The notes below the pieces were generated by a model. That model was given only the letters and a program-made list of their open reading frames with translations. It ran no database searches and was not told the origin of the DNA. The position numbers were made by a program, and so were the translations under genes. Shown one piece after another: positions 33,792 to 41,245 of a stretch of DNA of 43,970 nt; the stretch's first letter is position 1; each line of letters opens with the position of its first letter. The stretch comes from Clostridia bacterium (lineage in GTDB: Bacteria; Bacillota; Clostridia; Oscillospirales; CAG-272). The stretch covers positions 1 through 43,970 of the forward strand of contig JAFTKN010000001.1 in the NCBI GenBank assembly GCA_017453255.1, read 5' to 3'.

Positions 33792-36596
33792 CTAAATCAA
33801 GCTCTTAACAAACGAATACCTTTCAGAATAGTGCTTGCTTTTTCCGTTTTCCCATGAGCCAAATCTTTCAAAGGTTTCAGGGCCGACAAAGTCAGGCTCA
33901 CCCTCTATAGTGTGAAATGGTCCAAGCAAGTTTCTATTGCCAACAGTCAATGTAAGGCTTAATTTGTTTTCACCCTTTTTAAGATAGCTTGATATATCGA
34001 GTCTGTTTTCAAGCATCATTCTGCCTGCATACGTGTCGTTAATTTTTACGTCTATCATTAAAAATGGCTTATCTATTACAAGTATTCCCTTTGTATTTTC
34101 TACGCTTATAATTTTATTTAAGACAATATCTCCTGAAAAGAACGGGAAGCCGTCCTTTATAAGATTTTTAACCCTTGTTTTTTGCTTACCAATATAGAAA
34201 TCACTACCAAAAAGCAAGTCGTCCCTTTTTCCTTGGTCAAAATTTCCATAAACTCCAAAATCGCCCCTTAAATAGATAGGCTCAATTTCTGTATCATAAG
34301 CAAGGCAATTTTTAAGTCCCTCGGTTACATTGTCACCAAAGAGTGCATAGTAAACATTTTCGCCCTGATAGTAATCAATCAAAATCACTATCTCATTTTC
34401 ACCCTTTTTAAGTGCATTTACAATATCATAATGTCGTTTTGCTACCTCAAGGTCGATTTCGCTTAGCTCCTTTACCTCTTTTCCATTAACTAAAATGCTA
34501 TGAATTTTGTCATTTTCAGAAAATAGGCTACATTTCGTAGGCATATCCCTTATTTCAAATTCGTATTTAAGATATAGCCTTCCCTCATATTTATCCTTAA
34601 GTAGCTCGTCAAAGGCACACATATGGTAGCGCTTTTCTGAATACTCTATTCCGTTTTTTGAATATCGTAGGGTGTCAAGAGTAAGGTAATTATCAACCCT
34701 TTCACATTCAAGCTCGCCATCTATAAATATTTCTGGAAGCTTCTCTCTTTGCACTGGCTCTTTACTTGATGGGTATAAAATATAGGATTGACCGTTTTCA
34801 AATTCGACACAGGTCGGTATATTTTCGGTTTTATCACTCAATATATCGTAAGAATCAAAGGATTTTACACCCTCTATTTCGATGCTTACCCTTGTTTTTT
34901 TGCCGAGGTTTACAGCGTAAACGAAGTCGCCCTTATCCTCTGTGTGCCTGTATGTAAGGCGCACGTCCTCGTTGTCCCTTAGCTTAATCGGTTGAGCATC
35001 TATAATTTCCTCCCATGTTGTGTTTGATTCAAGGTAGGAATATTCATATTTTTCGCCCTCAAGATATTCAGGTCTTAAATCTGTAAGAAGGACTTTTCCA
35101 CCCTCGCTTACATACTTAGAAATAAGTGCCTCGGACGATTTATCCATTGTAAATATCTGTGGGAAAATTATATAATCATATTTGCAATTACCCACAATAA
35201 GCGAACCATTTTCAACCCTTGCGTGCTTTGCCATAATAGTTTCATCAAGAAAATGGTAGCCGACTGCATTTTTACCCAGCTTACAAACAAGTGCTTGTAT
35301 AGATTTTTCAAGGGACTGAAGCCCAAAGCGATTTCTTCCATCAAAGCGCTTGTAATTAAAATACGCACTTCTTATTGGATGAAAAACTCCAACATTTACA
35401 TATTCCTTGCTTTCAGCAAGCATCTTTCCAAGATATGAAAAATAGTTATTGAAATCTAAAAAACCCTTTTTAACCCAAGGATTTACACTTGAAAAATGGG
35501 CAGGATAATCACGCTTTCTCTGTCCGTGCTCCCCAAAGGGTAAAAGGTGCTGACACATTAGGTTTACACCACAAACATACTGACATTCTGCAATTTTCTT
35601 AAGCTGTTTAGGTGATATATTCCAGCCACAGCCTGCAAAGGTTTCAGTCAGTATCTGCTTTTTTCCTAATTGGGCGCTTACGCTTACTACCTGTCTTTCG
35701 GCAAAGCCGTTTGAAATCCACGAGCCGAGATAGTCAATTCCTGGAATATGCTCATATTCATAAAAGGGCATTATTCCAGCACAGCAAAGCATTTGCTCAT
35801 CAAGACTGCCCTCCTCAATATAATGACCTGTCAGCTTATATCCGTGCTTATCACACCAATTATAAATTTTCTTACCAAAGCTCTCAAGCATAAGAGTCTG
35901 CATAGCCTTCCAATACTTATAACGGAAGCTACGATACCCCTCTTTTTCAACAAACAAAAGTCCAAGTCCGTCTAAAATATCCTCACCATAGGTTTTTTTG
36001 AAATAATCAGGCAAAACCCTTGTGTAAGGAGTGTCCCAGCGATAATATTGAGGCTCGTCTGTAAAAAAGCCCTTTAGTCCATCCTTATCTCTTTTTCTAT
36101 ATTCCTCGTGAGTTAAATTAAGGAATTTATCAACCACTAAAGGATTTAAAATGTCAGCAGTTGATGCAGAATAATGCTCATATACATTAAGACAGCTATC
36201 GCAAAAGCTATTTACTCTTTTTAGCTCATTGCCACTTATATCATATGACACAAGCGCATTTTCATCATATTTTCCAATGGTGTGAGTTAAATATTTATCA
36301 CGATTTTCAATATCCTCAAGTAGCTTTCCACCAACAAAGCCACTGGGCCAGCCATTTTCGTCGTATGCGTAAGCCTCCATACCCAGCTCTTTTGCTCTTT
36401 TAGTACAAGCCTCGATACATTCGTGCCATTTATTACCAAGATATGGGGTTTTAAGTCCACCTCTTGCGTGCATAAAAAAGCCACCGATTCCATTTTCGTT
36501 CATCCACTCAACCTGTTTTACAAGCTTGTCCTTGTCAAGCTCGTCATTCCAGGACCAAAACGGAAGGCTCCTATATTTCTTCTCCACTTGCTTCAT
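33792..36596 (-). CDS. GH106-like glycoside hydrolase (alpha-L-rhamnosidase-related)
   Basis: This 934-residue protein begins PFWSWNDELDKDKLVKQVEWMNENGIGGFFMHARGG in its catalytic (TIM-barrel-like) domain, followed by YAYDENGWPSGFVGG and TETFAGCGWNISPKQL, all typical of GH106 and related hydrolases. A middle beta-rich domain and two C-terminal jelly-roll sugar-binding domains follow (KKGENEIVILIDYYQ; NDTYAGRMMLENRLDISSYL). There is no signal peptide. AAGGGAGAATTATAA precedes the ATG. It is the first gene of an operon with GH172. Rhamnose specificity is the family expectation, not shown here. Confidence 0.82.
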   Translation of the reverse strand: MKQVEKKYRSLPFWSWNDELDKDKLVKQVEWMNENGIGGFFMHARGGLKTPYLGNKWHECIEACTKRAKELGMEAYAYDENGWPSGFVGGKLLEDIENRDKYLTHTIGKYDENALVSYDISGNELKRVNSFCDSCLNVYEHYSASTADILNPLVVDKFLNLTHEEYRKRDKDGLKGFFTDEPQYYRWDTPYTRVLPDYFKKTYGEDILDGLGLLFVEKEGYRSFRYKYWKAMQTLMLESFGKKIYNWCDKHGYKLTGHYIEEGSLDEQMLCCAGIMPFYEYEHIPGIDYLGSWISNGFAERQVVSVSAQLGKKQILTETFAGCGWNISPKQLKKIAECQYVCGVNLMCQHLLPFGEHGQRKRDYPAHFSSVNPWVKKGFLDFNNYFSYLGKMLAESKEYVNVGVFHPIRSAYFNYKRFDGRNRFGLQSLEKSIQALVCKLGKNAVGYHFLDETIMAKHARVENGSLIVGNCKYDYIIFPQIFTMDKSSEALISKYVSEGGKVLLTDLRPEYLEGEKYEYSYLESNTTWEEIIDAQPIKLRDNEDVRLTYRHTEDKGDFVYAVNLGKKTRVSIEIEGVKSFDSYDILSDKTENIPTCVEFENGQSYILYPSSKEPVQREKLPEIFIDGELECERVDNYLTLDTLRYSKNGIEYSEKRYHMCAFDELLKDKYEGRLYLKYEFEIRDMPTKCSLFSENDKIHSILVNGKEVKELSEIDLEVAKRHYDIVNALKKGENEIVILIDYYQGENVYYALFGDNVTEGLKNCLAYDTEIEPIYLRGDFGVYGNFDQGKRDDLLFGSDFYIGKQKTRVKNLIKDGFPFFSGDIVLNKIISVENTKGILVIDKPFLMIDVKINDTYAGRMMLENRLDISSYLKKGENKLSLTLTVGNRNLLGPFHTIEGEPDFVGPETFERFGSWENGKSKHYSERYSFVKSLI

Positions 36597-36628
36597 TTAT
36601 AATTCTCCCTTCGGAAGCTTCTCTTTAT

Positions 36629-36657
36629 ATTTTATCAAACTATATCTTAAATTACAA
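36629..36657 (-). promoter_or_regulatory. Promoter of the GH106-like/GH172 operon
   Basis: On the minus strand TTGTAA (36652-36657) and TAAAAT (36629-36634) are separated by 17 bp, about 33 nt upstream of the GH106-like start. No obvious operator palindrome overlaps it. Confidence 0.7.
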
Positions 36658-36672
36658 GAGTAAAGAAAAGAA

Positions 36673-36701
36673 AAAGACACACCTTCATTGTATGTGTCTT
36701 T
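36673..36701 (-). terminator. Minus-strand terminator upstream of glycosidase operon
   Basis: AAAGACACA and TGTGTCTTT form a 9-bp stem; on the minus strand it is followed by TTTTTCTTTTCTTT. It would stop transcription coming antisense through the tRNA-Ser locus. Confidence 0.75.
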
Positions 36702-36765
36702 ATTGAATCTAATTTTTGATTTACGTAAGGTAAGAGCAATAAAATCAATATTTTTAAAAAAGATA

Positions 36766-36794
36766 TTGACAGACACAAAAAAATGTGATATTAT
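36766..36794 (+). promoter_or_regulatory. Strong promoter of tRNA-Ser locus
   Basis: TTGACA (36766-36771, perfect) and TATTAT (36789-36794) are separated by 17 bp. The predicted start near 36801 leaves about 185 nt of leader before the tRNA. Confidence 0.88.
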
Positions 36795-36800
36795 ACTTAG

Positions 36801-36984
36801 GCATAGAAATTATGCAAGCATACTACGGGGTAGCAAGGCATAGCCTTGTGCTACGGTCAATCCCTTGTGAGCAAGCTCACAGATGATTATGACCTTGCAT
36901 ACGCAGCGGATTCGTAAAATAAGATTTTACGATCCACTTCTCTTAAACTGCGTATTTAATCGTAGTAAAACCACAATTATATAC
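36801..36984 (+). ncRNA. Structured multi-hairpin leader upstream of tRNA-Ser
   Basis: Three stable stem-loops follow the promoter. The first (36830-36854) pairs GTAGCA and AGGC with GCCT and TGCTAC around an ATA loop and a two-base bulge. The second (36855-36894) pairs GGTCA with TGACC outside and TGTGAGC with GCTCACA inside. The third (36899-36955) pairs ATACGCAG with CTGCGTAT around an inner CGTAAAAT/ATTTTACG hairpin. No open frame with a ribosome binding site is present. It may be a separate small RNA or a processed tRNA leader; it matches no RNA family I recognise. Confidence 0.5.
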
Positions 36985-37072
36985 GCAGGGGTATCGAAGC
37001 GGTCATAACGAGGCGGTCTTGAAAACCGTTTGGCCAAAAGCCACGAGGGTTCGAATCCCTCCCCCTGCGCCA
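36985..37072 (+). tRNA. tRNA-Ser (anticodon UGA)
   Basis: The 88-nt gene has the acceptor stem GCAGGGG/CCCCTGC, a D-arm, an anticodon loop CTTGAAA giving UGA, a long class II variable arm with TGGC/GCCA stem, the T-arm GGGTTCGAATCCC, discriminator G and an encoded CCA. The long variable arm and UGA anticodon establish serine. It stands alone between a strong promoter and a terminator. Confidence 0.98.
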
Positions 37073-37075
37073 AAA

Positions 37076-37108
37076 GAAGCCTTAACCGAAATCGGTTAAG
37101 GCTTCTTT
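37076..37108 (+). terminator. Terminator after tRNA-Ser
   Basis: A 13-bp perfect stem (GAAGCCTTAACCG pairing with CGGTTAAGGCTTC) with a four-base loop begins four bases after the CCA end and is followed by TTT. Confidence 0.9.
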
Positions 37109-37110
37109 AG

Positions 37111-37281
37111 TTCTATTTGCTTCGCAAGTTCTATTGGGCAAGCCCAGTGATATTGCTTACGCAGTGATATTTCCTTCGGCAGGTTAAGAATACAAAAGCA
37201 AATAGAATATCACTGTGAGCTGTGGGAACAATATCACTTTTACAAAGTAAAAATATCACTCTGCTTTAGCGAAATATCACT
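37111..37281 (+). repeat. Array of short repeats separated by mini-hairpins
   Basis: Two TTCTATT motifs (37111, 37129), two AGTGATATT (37146, 37163) and four AATATCACT (37206, 37230, 37252, 37273) form an array. AATATCACT is the inverse of AGTGATATT, and GCAAATAGAA near 37198 is the inverse of the TTCTATTTGC at 37111. The 8-16-nt spacers are each small palindromes, such as GGGCAAGCCC and TTTTACAAAGTAAAA. The left and right halves could pair into one long branched stem. It is too short and too hairpin-rich for a CRISPR array. Confidence 0.75.
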
Positions 37282-37328
37282 CCACAAGGTGTTCGTTTTA
37301 CATTCCCATTGGCGCGCCAAATAAAAAA

Positions 37329-37362
37329 GGTAGTACTCCAATGTGAGTGCTACCATTTTTAT
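37329..37362 (+). terminator. Terminator after the mini-hairpin array
   Basis: GGTAGTACT and AGTGCTACC pair with one G-U wobble on the plus strand, followed by ATTTTTATTTAT. A second weak hairpin (GGAGGG/CCCTCC, 37380-37398) follows. A perfect 12-bp palindrome TTGGCGCGCCAA lies just before at 37309-37320. Confidence 0.65.
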
Positions 37363-37503
37363 TTATCGTAAAATAAAACGGAGGGATTCAAACCCTCCTT
37401 TGTTGTCTGATAAATAACCTTACTGTTTATATCAATTAACGAAGGAAAGGTTTTTTACAAGTTATAAAGTCACTGTTTAATTCCATCAAGCCATCCCCAC
37501 ATT

Positions 37504-37645
37504 TCATTTGTTTTCTTTATAAGCTATACCGATCGGCGAGTTAGTTTCATCATAGATATAAAGCATTGTTATCCTTGTAATATATTTCAACTATGTAACT
37601 ATTATCATTATATATACAATTAAATTCTTTTTCAAGTAAAATTAA
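37504..37645 (-). pseudogene. RHS/YD-repeat remnant
   Basis: An open stretch of 46 codons on the minus strand reads YIVEIYYKDNNALYIYDETN followed by SPIGIAYKENK and a stop. The YIYDETNSPIGIAY pattern is typical of the core end of YD-repeat proteins. It has no start codon and is bounded by a stop at both ends. The surrounding 37400-37700 holds nothing else coding. It suggests the RHS locus once extended here or that a second RHS gene was lost. Confidence 0.55.
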
Positions 37646-37711
37646 CTACTTTTTCGTCCTGCTTTCCTTTTGGTTAGAGAGGGCTTAAAGCCCTCTCTAA
37701 TCAGAAGAGGT

Positions 37712-38143
37712 TTAATAGGTCTTTTCTATTTCTCTTGTAATAACATCTGCTGCTCCACCACTTCCTGAAACAGTAAATGTAACCACTGCCTTGTATGTAC
37801 CAGTCTCGCTTAATTGATAATCATGGGTGTTAGTACAAAAATACACGCTTGATTCGTCTATCCAGCTTGCACCCTCAACATCTGCCCAGCTTGTGCCAAC
37901 CTTTTTTTGTATTTGTATCTCGGTCTTTATGCTTGAAACAATTCCACGATAGCCAATACAGGTATACGAAACAGATGCTACACCATTTTCATCTATTACA
38001 AAAACAATTTCTGTCGAAGCTGTATTGTTATAACAAGGTGCTATCTCTGGTGATGTTACATTAGCAGCAGATACAGGTATAAGCAAAGCAAACAACATAA
38101 CGGCAACCACTACAAAAGAACCTATTCTTTTAAAAAGCTTCAT
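37712..38143 (-). CDS. Small secreted protein, unknown function
   Basis: This 143-residue protein has a clear Sec signal peptide (MKLFKRIGSFVVVAVMLFALLIPVSA, cleavage after VSAA region about residue 27). The mature part is about 115 residues, rich in Thr, Ser and Val, and looks like a single beta-sandwich with three cysteines. AAAGGAGGAGAAAT precedes the ATG. It is transcribed divergently from an ECF-type sigma factor and may be part of that regulon. No family was recognised. Confidence 0.75.
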   Translation of the reverse strand: MKLFKRIGSFVVVAVMLFALLIPVSAANVTSPEIAPCYNNTASTEIVFVIDENGVASVSYTCIGYRGIVSSIKTEIQIQKKVGTSWADVEGASWIDESSVYFCTNTHDYQLSETGTYKAVVTFTVSGSGGAADVITREIEKTY

Positions 38144-38166
38144 ATTTCTCCTCCTTTCTAATATTT

Positions 38167-38195
38167 TCTATAATTAAAAAGGCTTTTTTTGTCAA
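38167..38195 (-). promoter_or_regulatory. Promoter of the small secreted protein gene
   Basis: On the minus strand TTGACA (38190-38195) and TATAGA (38167-38172) are separated by 17 bp, close to the start at 38143. Confidence 0.6.
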
Positions 38196-38258
38196 AAAAG
38201 TTTCAACTTTTTTAAAATTTTTTAAAATTTACAAACTATCCATATTTTACGTATTAAA

Positions 38259-38287
38259 TTGACTTACTTGATGTTATGTGGTATAAT
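38259..38287 (+). promoter_or_regulatory. Promoter of sigma/anti-sigma operon
   Basis: TTGACT (38259-38264) and a perfect TATAAT (38282-38287) have a 17-bp spacer. This is a sigma-A type promoter, not an ECF-type autoregulated one. Confidence 0.82.
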
Positions 38288-38317
38288 TCTTAAAAATAAG
38301 ACCTTTTGAGGTATAAA

Positions 38318-38860
38318 ATGTTATTTTTCTATTTGTCCCTAATCGAAACAGACGAGGATAAAAAGCTTTTTTCAGAGGTGTATGAAAATTATCTTGATTG
38401 GATGCTAAGAATTGCTTTCCACTATACAAAAAATGAGCAAGATTCGCAGGATATAGTTCACGATGTTTTTGCTGAAATAATAAAATCAAATACTTTTCTT
38501 CCATCAAAAACCGAAAAAGAAATTAAATCATATTTATTTATCTGTATTCGTAATAGGATTTCTAAAATTATCAAAAAAAAGAATCTACAACAAAATATCA
38601 ATTTTGATTTATTATTTAGTCTTCATTCAGAAGAGAATATAGAAGACAAAATATCAAATGACGATGTTGTTTCATCTGTGCAGAAATTCATTGACTCGAT
38701 GAATCCTATATATAAAGACGTATTAACCCTTTTCTTCTTTTACGAAAAATCAATTAAGGAAATTGCAGAAATTCTTAGTGCTCCGATTGCAACCGTAAGA
38801 ACTCGTCTTAAGCGTGCAACCGATATTCTTAAAGAAAGGTTTAAGGAATTTGATATATGA
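38318..38860 (+). CDS. ECF-type RNA polymerase sigma factor
   Basis: This 180-residue protein has sigma region 2 (YLDWMLRIAFHYTKNEQDSQDIVHDVF) and region 4 with a helix-turn-helix (YEKSIKEIAEILSAPIATVRTRLKRA). Regions 1 and 3 are absent, as in extracytoplasmic-function sigma factors. The frame is open from a TTG at 38306, but GAGGTATAAA precedes ATG at 38318, which is preferred. It overlaps the anti-sigma gene by 4 nt (ATGA), so the two are coupled. Confidence 0.93.
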   Translation: MLFFYLSLIETDEDKKLFSEVYENYLDWMLRIAFHYTKNEQDSQDIVHDVFAEIIKSNTFLPSKTEKEIKSYLFICIRNRISKIIKKKNLQQNINFDLLFSLHSEENIEDKISNDDVVSSVQKFIDSMNPIYKDVLTLFFFYEKSIKEIAEILSAPIATVRTRLKRATDILKERFKEFDI

Positions 38861-39537
38861 GTTTATTAGATACACGTATATTAAAGCAATGCTTGTTTGA
38901 TAGCACATTAAAGGAAATACAGGAAATTGAAGCTCTTGATTATTCTTTTGTTGTATCTGACGAAAGCTTTAAGGAAAGAATCAAGGAAAGCATAAATACC
39001 AATTCCCCAGCCTCTAAAAGTCGACCTAAGCGAGTTTTGGTTGCGCTTGTTGCCGCAGTTATAATATGCTTTTCGATTATGTTCTCTGTTTCTGGGCAAA
39101 TCAGAAATGCTATTATTAATTTCTTTGTTGAGGTTTATGATACATTTTATTCACTTCTTATACAAAACGAGGAATCTGTTTATACACCAAGCACAATTGA
39201 AACAATATATAAGCCATCTTATTTATCAAGTAATGGCTACATAGAGATTTATACCACATCGACAGAGCTTAATCAATTTACCATTTGGAGCAAGGATAAC
39301 GTAATCGTAGATTTATCCCAGCACACAATTGACGAAAACGACATAACCTTAGATTCAGAAAATGTCTCTTATCAAACTGCTTATGTCGGAAGCTATACCG
39401 TTTACTATTCCTTAAAAAATAACATATATTACCTTAAATGGATATCACACGGTTATTCATTCAGCCTAAGCTGTGACGATACTCTTAGCTGGAATGAAAT
39501 GGAGCAAATAATTTTAAGCTTAGAGCCTACTAACTAA
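38857..39537 (+). CDS. Membrane anti-sigma factor, DUF4367-like
   Basis: This 226-residue protein has a cytoplasmic N-terminus of about 55 residues, one membrane segment (about 61-82, VLVALVAAVIICFSIMFSVSG), and an extracytoplasmic domain that ends in a DUF4367-like fold (YYLKWISHGYSFSLSCDDTLSWNEMEQIILSLE). Such proteins partner ECF-type sigma factors in Clostridia and hold them at the membrane until a signal arrives. Overlap with the sigma gene supports this. There is no classic zinc-binding anti-sigma motif. Confidence 0.85.
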   Translation: MSLLDTRILKQCLFDSTLKEIQEIEALDYSFVVSDESFKERIKESINTNSPASKSRPKRVLVALVAAVIICFSIMFSVSGQIRNAIINFFVEVYDTFYSLLIQNEESVYTPSTIETIYKPSYLSSNGYIEIYTTSTELNQFTIWSKDNVIVDLSQHTIDENDITLDSENVSYQTAYVGSYTVYYSLKNNIYYLKWISHGYSFSLSCDDTLSWNEMEQIILSLEPTN

Positions 39538-39548
39538 TATAAATCAAA

Positions 39549-39575
39549 TAGCAGACAAAATGTCTGCTATTTTCT
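39549..39575 (+). terminator. Terminator of sigma/anti-sigma operon
   Basis: ATAGCAGACA and TGTCTGCTAT form a 10-bp stem with a two-base AA loop, followed by TTTC. Confidence 0.85.
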
Positions 39576-39597
39576 ATACTTATTTATCAATTATAAA

Positions 39598-39626
39598 TTG
39601 CAATACAGAAAAAAATATGATACAAT
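39598..39626 (+). promoter_or_regulatory. Promoter of FGGY kinase-ldh unit
   Basis: TTGCAA (39598-39603) and TACAAT (39621-39626) are separated by 17 bp, about 37 nt upstream of the kinase start. Confidence 0.72.
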
Positions 39627-39663
39627 AAGGTGGTAAGAAATATTTTACTTTTTTGGGGGATTT

Positions 39664-41205
39664 ATGAAAAAAATACTTGGTGTGGAGTTTGGCTCTACAA
39701 GAATTAAATCTGTTTTGATTGACGAAAAATCTAATGTGCTCGCACAGGGCTCCTACGAGTGGGAAAACCAGCTATCTGACGGACTTTGGACTTATTCTCT
39801 TGACGATGTTTGGAAGGGACTTCAAAGCTCCTATGCTTCACTTTTAGAAAACTACGGCAAGGATATTGAATATCTTGATGCTATCGGTATTTCTGCTATG
39901 ATGCACGGATATTTAGCCTTTGATAAAAATGACGAGCTTTTAGTTCCATTTAGAACATGGCGTAATACAAATACAAAGGAGGCAGCTGACGAGCTAAGCT
40001 GTGCCCTTAATTTCAATATGCCTATGCGTTGGTCAGGCTCACATTTCTATCAAGCAGTTTTAAATGGCGAAAAGCATGTAAAGGACGTTAAATTTTTAAC
40101 CACGCTTGCAGGCTATGTTCATTGGAAGCTTACTGGTAACAAGGTGCTTGGTATTGGTGATGCAGCAGGAATGCTTCCTGTATTAAACGGAGATTATGAT
40201 AAGAAAAAGCTTGAAATCTATGATAGCCTACTTAATAAGCATGGCTTAGATATACATATTTACGACCTACTGCCAAAGCCACTTTTTGCAGGCGAGGAGG
40301 CAGGTACTCTGACAAGCGAGGGTGCTAAGCTACTTGACGTTAGTGGAAAATTAAAGGCTGGCGCTGTTTTCTGCCCTCCAGAGGGTGATGCAGGAACTGG
40401 TATGGTTGCTACAAACGCAGTCAGAGCTAAGACAGGTAACGTATCAGCTGGAACATCTGCCTTTGCTATGGTTGTTTTAGAAAAGCCTCTTTCGAAGGTA
40501 AATCCTACAATCGACGTTGTTGCTACTCCAAGTGGACTTCCTGTAGCTATGGTTCACGCAAACAACTTTACCTCTGAAATTAACGCATGGACCTCTCTTT
40601 TCTATGAGGTCATTGAGCTATCTGGTGGCTCTATAAACAAGGGCAAGCTTTTTGACATGCTATATGAGATTTCACTAAAGAGCGACTCTGACGTTGGCTC
40701 TGTTATCGGCTACAACTTCCTTTCAGGTGAGCCTATTGTGGATATGGAAACAGGTATTCCTATGGTTCTCAGAAAGCCAGACGGAAAATTAACTCTTGCA
40801 AACTTTATGCAAATGCAATTATATTCTGCACTTGGTGCTATGAGCATTGGTATGGAATCACTCAGCGAGGAAAATGTTAAAATTGACGCAATTTGTGGTC
40901 ACGGTGGCTTTTTCAAGGCTGAATTTGTAGGTGCAAATGCAATGAGCTGTGCCCTCAATGCTCCTATTACTGTAATGAAAAACGCAGGAGAGGGTGGCGC
41001 TTGGGGCGTTAGCGTGCTTGCTCTTTACACACTATTAAAAACAGACACTCTTGAGGACTTTTTAGATAGACTTTTTGCTAAAGCAGAAAAAACAACTGTA
41101 AACGCATCAAAAGAGGATAAGGCAAAATTTGCAAGATTTATGGTTGAATACAAAAAGGGCTTAGCTATCGAAAGAAAGGCTACTGAATGCTTGAATAATA
41201 TTTAA
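39664..41205 (+). CDS. FGGY-family carbohydrate kinase (xylulokinase-like)
   Basis: This 513-residue kinase phosphorylates a sugar or polyol with ATP. The N-terminal phosphate motif GVEFGSTRIKSVLID, the substrate-side ISAMMHGYLAFD and TWRNTNT, the central GDAGTGMVATNAVRAKTGNVSAGTS and the C-terminal ICGHGGFFK are those of FGGY kinases. The start is GTSS-type but with GSTR, a variation. TTGGGGGATTT serves as ribosome binding site. It lies 40 nt before a D-lactate dehydrogenase with no terminator between. Xylulose, ribulose or another ketose are possible; the substrate is not decided. Confidence 0.9.
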   Translation: MKKILGVEFGSTRIKSVLIDEKSNVLAQGSYEWENQLSDGLWTYSLDDVWKGLQSSYASLLENYGKDIEYLDAIGISAMMHGYLAFDKNDELLVPFRTWRNTNTKEAADELSCALNFNMPMRWSGSHFYQAVLNGEKHVKDVKFLTTLAGYVHWKLTGNKVLGIGDAAGMLPVLNGDYDKKKLEIYDSLLNKHGLDIHIYDLLPKPLFAGEEAGTLTSEGAKLLDVSGKLKAGAVFCPPEGDAGTGMVATNAVRAKTGNVSAGTSAFAMVVLEKPLSKVNPTIDVVATPSGLPVAMVHANNFTSEINAWTSLFYEVIELSGGSINKGKLFDMLYEISLKSDSDVGSVIGYNFLSGEPIVDMETGIPMVLRKPDGKLTLANFMQMQLYSALGAMSIGMESLSEENVKIDAICGHGGFFKAEFVGANAMSCALNAPITVMKNAGEGGAWGVSVLALYTLLKTDTLEDFLDRLFAKAEKTTVNASKEDKAKFARFMVEYKKGLAIERKATECLNNI

Positions 41206-41245
41206 TAATTCTTAGAATACTAATTTAAAATTCGGAGATTATTAT

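Noticed and set aside
37111..37281. Possible CRISPR array downstream of tRNA-Ser
   Set aside because: The repeats are only 7-9 bp, occur in both orientations, and the spacers are short palindromes; no cas genes are nearby.
37309..37320. Perfect 12-bp palindrome TTGGCGCGCCAA as an operator
   Set aside because: It lies between the array and a terminator with no promoter or gene to control; noted only as a local oddity.
37674..37701. Palindrome TTAGAGAGGGC/GCCCTCTCTAA as terminator of the secreted protein gene
   Set aside because: The stem is strong but no T-run follows on either strand, so I did not list it as a terminator.
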